64,000 bases of DNA from Leifsonia aquatica (GTDB taxonomy: Bacteria > Actinomycetota > Actinomycetes > Actinomycetales > Microbacteriaceae), in assembly GCF_014190775.1 (NCBI RefSeq), contig NZ_JACHVP010000002.1:248001-312000 (forward strand), in the 5' to 3' direction. Made by a program: the position numbers and the translations under genes. Positions within the stretch are counted from its first letter, which is position 1. The number at the start of each line of letters is the position of its first letter. Positions 59,844 through 64,000 of this stretch are shown one piece after another. The notes below the pieces were generated by a model. It was given only the letters and a program-made list of their open reading frames with translations. It ran no database searches and had not been told where the DNA came from.

Positions 59844-61564
59844 GACCCACAGCAGGGCTCACCTTCGGAGGACGTTACGAGCTGCAGTCGCGCATAGCGA
59901 TCGGCGGCATGGGCGAGGTGTGGCAGGCCACGGACCTCGTGATCGGCCGCACGGTCGCGATCAAGATCCTCAAGGACGAGTACCTCGGCGACCCCGGGTT
60001 CCTCGAGCGCTTCCGCGCCGAGGCCCGCCACGCCGCGCTCGTCAACCACGAGGGCATCGCGAACGTCTACGACTACGGCGAGGAGGAGGGCAGCGCCTTC
60101 CTCGTCATGGAGCTCGTCCCCGGCGAGGCGCTCTCGAGCATCCTCGAGCGCGAGCACGTGCTCAGCACCGACCGCACGCTCGACATCGTCGCGCAGACCG
60201 CCGCCGCCCTCCACGCCGCGCACGCGGCCGGCCTCGTGCACCGCGACATCAAGCCGGGCAACCTGCTGATCACGCCCGACGGCCGCGTGAAGATCACCGA
60301 TTTCGGCATCGCCCGCATCGCCGACCAGGTGCCGCTGACCGCCACCGGCCAGGTCATGGGCACCGTGCAGTACCTGTCGCCGGAGCAGGCGTCGGGCCAC
60401 CCCGCGTCGCCCACGACCGACATCTACTCGCTCGGCATCGTCGCGTACGAGTGCCTCGCCGGACGCCGCCCCTTCACGGGCGAGTCGCAGGTCGCCATCG
60501 CGATGGCCCAGATCAACGAGGCCCCGCCCGAGCTCCCTGCCACGGTCGCCGAGCCCGTACGCAACCTCGTCTTCGCCTGCATCGCCAAGAACCCGGCCGA
60601 CCGTCCGGCGTCCGCGGCCCACCTGGCGCGTGCGGCTCAGGCACTGCGCCGCGGCGACGTCCGCGCCGCGGCCGCGTCGGTCCCGGCCATCCTCGGCGGT
60701 GCCGCCGCGACGGACGCCGCGACCATGCTCATGCCGTCTCCGGGAGGCTCGCCGACGCAGGCCACCACCGTGCTGCCGTCCGCGGCCGCCGCCCAGGCTG
60801 CGGACGAGACGCCGGAGGAGCCGGTCGAGGAGAAGAAGCGCAGCCCGTGGACCTGGCCGCTCATCGCCCTGATCGCGCTGCTCGCGCTGGTGCTGATCGG
60901 CACCATCATCGCGCTGGTCGCGCAGCCGAGTGGCACCAAGCCGACGGCGACGACCACCACGAGCCAGACGCCGACGCCCAAGCCGACGACACCGACCCCG
61001 ACTCCGACCGCCAACACCGCGCAGATCACCGAGAGCGAGTTCCTCGGCAAGACGGCCGATGAAGCGCGCCAGATGCTCCAGGGCCTCGGCATGGTCGCCG
61101 ACGTGCAGACCGGCTCGCCGGCCACGTCGAAGGATGCGGTCAACACGGTCTACCGCGTGAACCCGACCGGTCCGGTCCCGAAGGGCTCGACCGTGACGGT
61201 CCAGGTCTACGGTGACGTCGCCGCCATCCCGACGCCCACCGACACCGTGTCGGCCAACCCGGCGTCGCCGCAGCAGCTGGCCGACCCGGCCACGCAGATC
61301 ACCGTGACCTTCGGCTCGGCGGGCTGCCCGGCCGGTCAGAACCTGGTCGGCCGCGCGCTCTATGTGAACGGCGCCCAGCAGACTCCGACGTCCGGCAACA
61401 CCACCGTGTGGGCTCCGACCGCAGCCGGCACGTACAAGCTCTCGTACACGATCTTCTGCGGCGAGTCCGTGGAGTCGGGCCAGTCGCCGACGGTCGACTA
61501 CGTGATCTCGTCGAGCACCCCTCCGGCGCAGGGCGGCACCGGAGGCGCGAGCGGAAACGGCTGA
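59840..61564 (+). CDS. pknA: PknA-type serine/threonine kinase with one PASTA and an extra C-terminal domain
   Basis: The 574-residue protein has a kinase domain (GRYELQSRIAIGGMGEVWQATD, catalytic Lys in VAIKIL, VHRDIKPGNLLIT, TDFGIA, SPEQA). One transmembrane helix follows at about residues 335-358, then a Thr/Pro linker and one PASTA domain (FLGKTADEARQMLQGLGMVADVQTG). A final beta domain of about 100 residues has two Cys (GSAGCPAGQN and TIFCGESV). Mycobacterial PknA lacks PASTA, so the outer region is an elaboration. Confidence 0.9.
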   Translation: MRPTAGLTFGGRYELQSRIAIGGMGEVWQATDLVIGRTVAIKILKDEYLGDPGFLERFRAEARHAALVNHEGIANVYDYGEEEGSAFLVMELVPGEALSSILEREHVLSTDRTLDIVAQTAAALHAAHAAGLVHRDIKPGNLLITPDGRVKITDFGIARIADQVPLTATGQVMGTVQYLSPEQASGHPASPTTDIYSLGIVAYECLAGRRPFTGESQVAIAMAQINEAPPELPATVAEPVRNLVFACIAKNPADRPASAAHLARAAQALRRGDVRAAAASVPAILGGAAATDAATMLMPSPGGSPTQATTVLPSAAAAQAADETPEEPVEEKKRSPWTWPLIALIALLALVLIGTIIALVAQPSGTKPTATTTTSQTPTPKPTTPTPTPTANTAQITESEFLGKTADEARQMLQGLGMVADVQTGSPATSKDAVNTVYRVNPTGPVPKGSTVTVQVYGDVAAIPTPTDTVSANPASPQQLADPATQITVTFGSAGCPAGQNLVGRALYVNGAQQTPTSGNTTVWAPTAAGTYKLSYTIFCGESVESGQSPTVDYVISSSTPPAQGGTGGASGNG

Positions 61565-61667
61565 CCCCGGTTCGTCCCACCCGGTACGCCTGGCCCCCGC
61601 ACGAGGGAGATCTTCAGAAACAGCCCGATACACTATCCGACAGCCACCGCCCGAGAAGGAGTCCGCT

Positions 61668-63362
61668 TTGAGCCCAGATAGCCGCCTGCTCGCAGGCCGA
61701 TATCAGCTGGGCGAGCTGGTGGGGCGCGGCGGCATGTCGGACGTGCACCGCGGAACCGACACACGGCTCGGCCGCACGGTCGCGATCAAGCTGCTGAAGC
61801 CTTCTCTGGCCACCGACCCGGCGTTCCGAACACGGTTCCGCCAGGAGGCCCAGGCGGCCGCGCGCATGGCGCACCCGACCATCGTCCGCGTGTTCGACGC
61901 GGGCGAAGAGACGGTGCGCGAGCCGAACGGCCACGAGGCGCAGCTGCCCTTCATCGTGATGGAGTTCGTCGACGGCATCCTGCTGAAAGACCTCATCAAG
62001 AAGGGCCCGCTCGAGGTCTCGGAGGCCGTGCGGATCACCGAGGGCATCCTGACCGCCCTCGAGTACTCGCACCGCGCGGGCGTGGTGCACCGCGACATCA
62101 AGCCGGGCAACGTGATGATCACCAAGACCGGCCAGGTCAAGGTGATGGACTTCGGCATCGCCCGTGCGATCAGCGACTCCTCGGCGACCGTCGCGCAGAC
62201 CACCGCCGTGCTCGGCACGGCCAGCTACTTCTCGCCGGAGCAGGCGAAGGGCGAGTCGGTCGACGCGCGCACAGACCTGTACTCGACCGGTGTCGTGCTC
62301 TTCGAGATGCTCGCCGGCCGGCCGCCGTTCCGCGGGGACACCCCCGTCGCAGTCGCCTATCAGCACGTGAGCGAGGCGGCCGTCGCGCCGAGCACGCTCA
62401 ACCCCAAGGTCTCGCCGGCGATGGATGTCGTCGTCGCCCGCGCACTGACCAAGGACCGTTTCGAGCGCTACCAGACCGTCGCCGAGTTCCGCGCCGACCT
62501 CGAAGAGGCCGCCGCTGGACGCGTCCCGGTCCACAAGGAGAGCGACGAGCTCTCCGAGACGCTGTTCGGCGCCCCGCCGAGCTCGGTCTCCGGCCCGGAG
62601 GCGGCGTTCCGGCAGCTCGCCGAGGACCAGACGATGACGCGCACGCAGCGCCGTCCCCCGGTCATCTGGATCTGGGCCGGCATCGCCGTCATGGCGGTGG
62701 TGATCGTCGCCGTCCTCGCCTGGGTGCTGCGGCTCGCCCCCACGACAACCATGCCCGAGACGTCGCGCACCGTGCCCACCATGGCCGGCCAGACGGTCGA
62801 CGAGGCGACGGCGACGCTCGAGAAGATGAAGCTCAAGTGGACGCAGACCACCGAGACGAGCGCGACCTACCCCGAGGGGCAGATCATCCGCAGCGACCCC
62901 GGTGCCGGCATCGTCGTCGCGACAGGTGACACGATCAACCTCTACGTGTCGACCGGCAAGAAGACCGTCGCCGTCCCGGACGTGCACAACATGAATCTGG
63001 ACGCGGCCAAGGCGGCGATCACGGCCGCCGGCCTCACCGTCGGCCCGGTCACGACCGAGAACTCCTCCTCTGTCGCCGCCAACATCGTGATCTCGACCGA
63101 TCCCGATGCGACCGGCAAGGCGCACGAGGGAGATCCGATCTCGCTCACCGTGTCAAGCGGCAAGGTCACCCTCGCCGATCTGACGGGGCAGACGATCCAG
63201 GCGGCCACCGGCATCCTGTCGCAGCAGGGTCTCACCGCCAACCCGAAGCCCGATCCTTCCTGCCCGCAGGACAGCGGAGCCCCCCTGGTGCACACGCAGT
63301 CCGTGGCGCCCGGCGACGTGCCGCAGGGATCGACGGTCGACCTGACCTACTGCTCGGGCTGA
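61668..63362 (+). CDS. pknB: PknB serine/threonine kinase with three PASTA domains
   Basis: The 564-residue receptor kinase has a catalytic domain (GRGGMSDVHRGTDTRLGRTVAIKLL, HRDIKPGNVMIT, MDFGIARA, SPEQAKGE), one transmembrane helix (WIWAGIAVMAVVIVAVLAWVL) and three PASTA repeats. They begin about VPTMAGQTVDEATATLEKM, VPDVHNMNLDAAKAAITAAGL and LADLTGQTIQAATGILSQQGL. It senses peptidoglycan or lipid II and drives FhaA and cell-wall control. TTG start with AGAAGGAG. Convergent and touching trpG. Confidence 0.93.
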   Translation: MSPDSRLLAGRYQLGELVGRGGMSDVHRGTDTRLGRTVAIKLLKPSLATDPAFRTRFRQEAQAAARMAHPTIVRVFDAGEETVREPNGHEAQLPFIVMEFVDGILLKDLIKKGPLEVSEAVRITEGILTALEYSHRAGVVHRDIKPGNVMITKTGQVKVMDFGIARAISDSSATVAQTTAVLGTASYFSPEQAKGESVDARTDLYSTGVVLFEMLAGRPPFRGDTPVAVAYQHVSEAAVAPSTLNPKVSPAMDVVVARALTKDRFERYQTVAEFRADLEEAAAGRVPVHKESDELSETLFGAPPSSVSGPEAAFRQLAEDQTMTRTQRRPPVIWIWAGIAVMAVVIVAVLAWVLRLAPTTTMPETSRTVPTMAGQTVDEATATLEKMKLKWTQTTETSATYPEGQIIRSDPGAGIVVATGDTINLYVSTGKKTVAVPDVHNMNLDAAKAAITAAGLTVGPVTTENSSSVAANIVISTDPDATGKAHEGDPISLTVSSGKVTLADLTGQTIQAATGILSQQGLTANPKPDPSCPQDSGAPLVHTQSVAPGDVPQGSTVDLTYCSG

Positions 63363-63369
63363 TCAGCCC
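63356..63369. terminator. Palindrome across the pknB/trpG stop codons
   Basis: GGGCTGATCAGCCC spans both stop codons of the convergent genes. Seven-bp arms without a loop could act as a bidirectional 3'-end structure, although it is short. Confidence 0.35.
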
Positions 63370-64000
63370 AGCTTGACGAGCGGGTTCAGCGCGCGCGACG
63401 CCTCGGCAGCGCCGGCGAGGCCGGCGACCTCGAGCCAGTTGCCCAGCATCCGGTAGCCGCCCTCGGTGAGCACGGACTCCGGGTGGAACTGCACGCCGTA
63501 GATCGGTGCGTCGCTGTGCTGCAGAGCCATGATCACGCCCCCGGGTGTGCGAGCCGTGACGACCAGGTCGTCCGGGAGGGTGCCGTCGACGACCGCCAGC
63601 GAGTGGTAGCGCGTCGCGGTGAAGGGCTGGGGCACGCCGTCGAAGAGCGTGCTGTCGTCGTGGCCGACCTGCGAGGTCTTGCCGTGCATCAGCTCTTCGG
63701 CGTTGGTGACCACGCCGCCGAACGCCTCCGCGATCGCCTGGTGCCCGAGGCACACGCCGAGCAGCGGCTGGCCGGTCGCGAGCGCCTGCTCGACCACCGG
63801 GATCGAGACACCGGCGTCGGCCGGCTTGCCCGGCCCGGGAGAGATCAGCACCGCGTCGAACTCGGCGAGACGGGCGGGGATGTCCTCCACCGCGATGTCG
63901 TCGTTGCGCACGACCTCCGTCTGCGCGCCGAGCTCCCGGAGGTAGCCGTTCAGCGTGTAGACGAAGCTGTCGTAGTTGTCGATGACGAGTACGCGGGTCA
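63363..64000 (-). CDS. trpG: Anthranilate/aminodeoxychorismate synthase glutamine amidotransferase (TrpG/PabA), 5' edge at the window end
   Basis: The class I glutamine amidotransferase is complete except that the first base of its start codon lies beyond the window: the last two bases read as TG on the minus strand, followed by TRVLVIDNYDSFVYTLNGYL. It has 212 residues. The catalytic Cys is in LLGVCLGHQAIAE and the His/Glu pair in GVQFHPESVLTEGG; oxyanion motif SPGPGKPADAG. It supplies ammonia for anthranilate or aminodeoxychorismate synthesis. Its place next to pknB is conserved in actinobacteria. Confidence 0.93.
   Translation of the reverse strand, partial: TRVLVIDNYDSFVYTLNGYLRELGAQTEVVRNDDIAVEDIPARLAEFDAVLISPGPGKPADAGVSIPVVEQALATGQPLLGVCLGHQAIAEAFGGVVTNAEELMHGKTSQVGHDDSTLFDGVPQPFTATRYHSLAVVDGTLPDDLVVTARTPGGVIMALQHSDAPIYGVQFHPESVLTEGGYRMLGNWLEVAGLAGAAEASRALNPLVKLG

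Overview
The window is high-GC chromosomal DNA from an actinobacterium, most likely a Microbacteriaceae (Leifsonia-like). The main reasons are frequent GTG/TTG starts, many 4-base ATGA/GTGA gene overlaps, sortase/chaplin-type surface proteins, and the classical actinobacterial near-origin block tRNA-Leu / fhaA-fhaB-pstP-rodA-pbpA-pknA-pknB / trpG at the right end. The genus is inference.

Layout. 0-3 kb: a sortase-anchored protein with eight chaplin-like repeats and a second secreted Pro/Ala-rich protein. 3-25 kb: ordinary chromosomal genes, including two drug-type MFS exporters with divergent MarR or TetR regulators, panD, a tandem pair of crcB fluoride channels with a universal stress protein, a holin-X/DUF3618/YihY envelope trio, NUDIX, arylsulfotransferase, an M15-like peptidase, a two-component system, a copper-type YcnI/CopC cluster, a MarP-like membrane protease and azlCD. 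25-31 kb: a gguA-gguB-chvE sugar ABC operon with an adjacent ROK regulator. 31-37 kb: small regulators and metabolic genes. 37-43.3 kb: a seven-gene co-oriented operon (HAD phosphatase, phnD-, phnC-, phnE-, phnE-like ABC transporter, metallophosphoesterase, RpiR regulator) that looks like organophosphate or phosphonate uptake without any C-P lyase.

44.4-54.0 kb is an accessory island, visibly more AT-rich than its surroundings, between a coiled-coil membrane protein gene and the tRNA-Leu/fhaA block. A palindromic, apparently leaderless promoter drives nine tightly packed genes: XRE regulator, OGG-like HhH DNA glycosylase with catalytic Lys and Asp in place, a 107-residue Gly-rich protein, a fused PfkB kinase plus nucleoside 2-deoxyribosyltransferase, QueC, a SagB/nitroreductase-like flavoprotein, QueD, QueE, and a protein with a PD-(D/E)XK nuclease motif. 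A convergent gene encodes a DUF4209-type protein (RNxxxHG motif), and a 5'-truncated transposase relic follows. QueD-QueE-QueC would make preQ0. The fused enzyme could then turn a 7-deazaguanine base into a deoxynucleoside and its monophosphate. The glycosylase and nuclease point to DNA as the final target. No Tgt/DpdA, QueF or CD-NTase is present. I read this as a candidate undescribed 7-deazaguanine-based DNA modification or defence system, partly reminiscent of dpd islands and type IV CBASS accessory genes but different from both.

54.4-64 kb: the cell-division and peptidoglycan signalling operon, convergent with trpG/pabA, whose start codon lacks only its first base because the window ends there.
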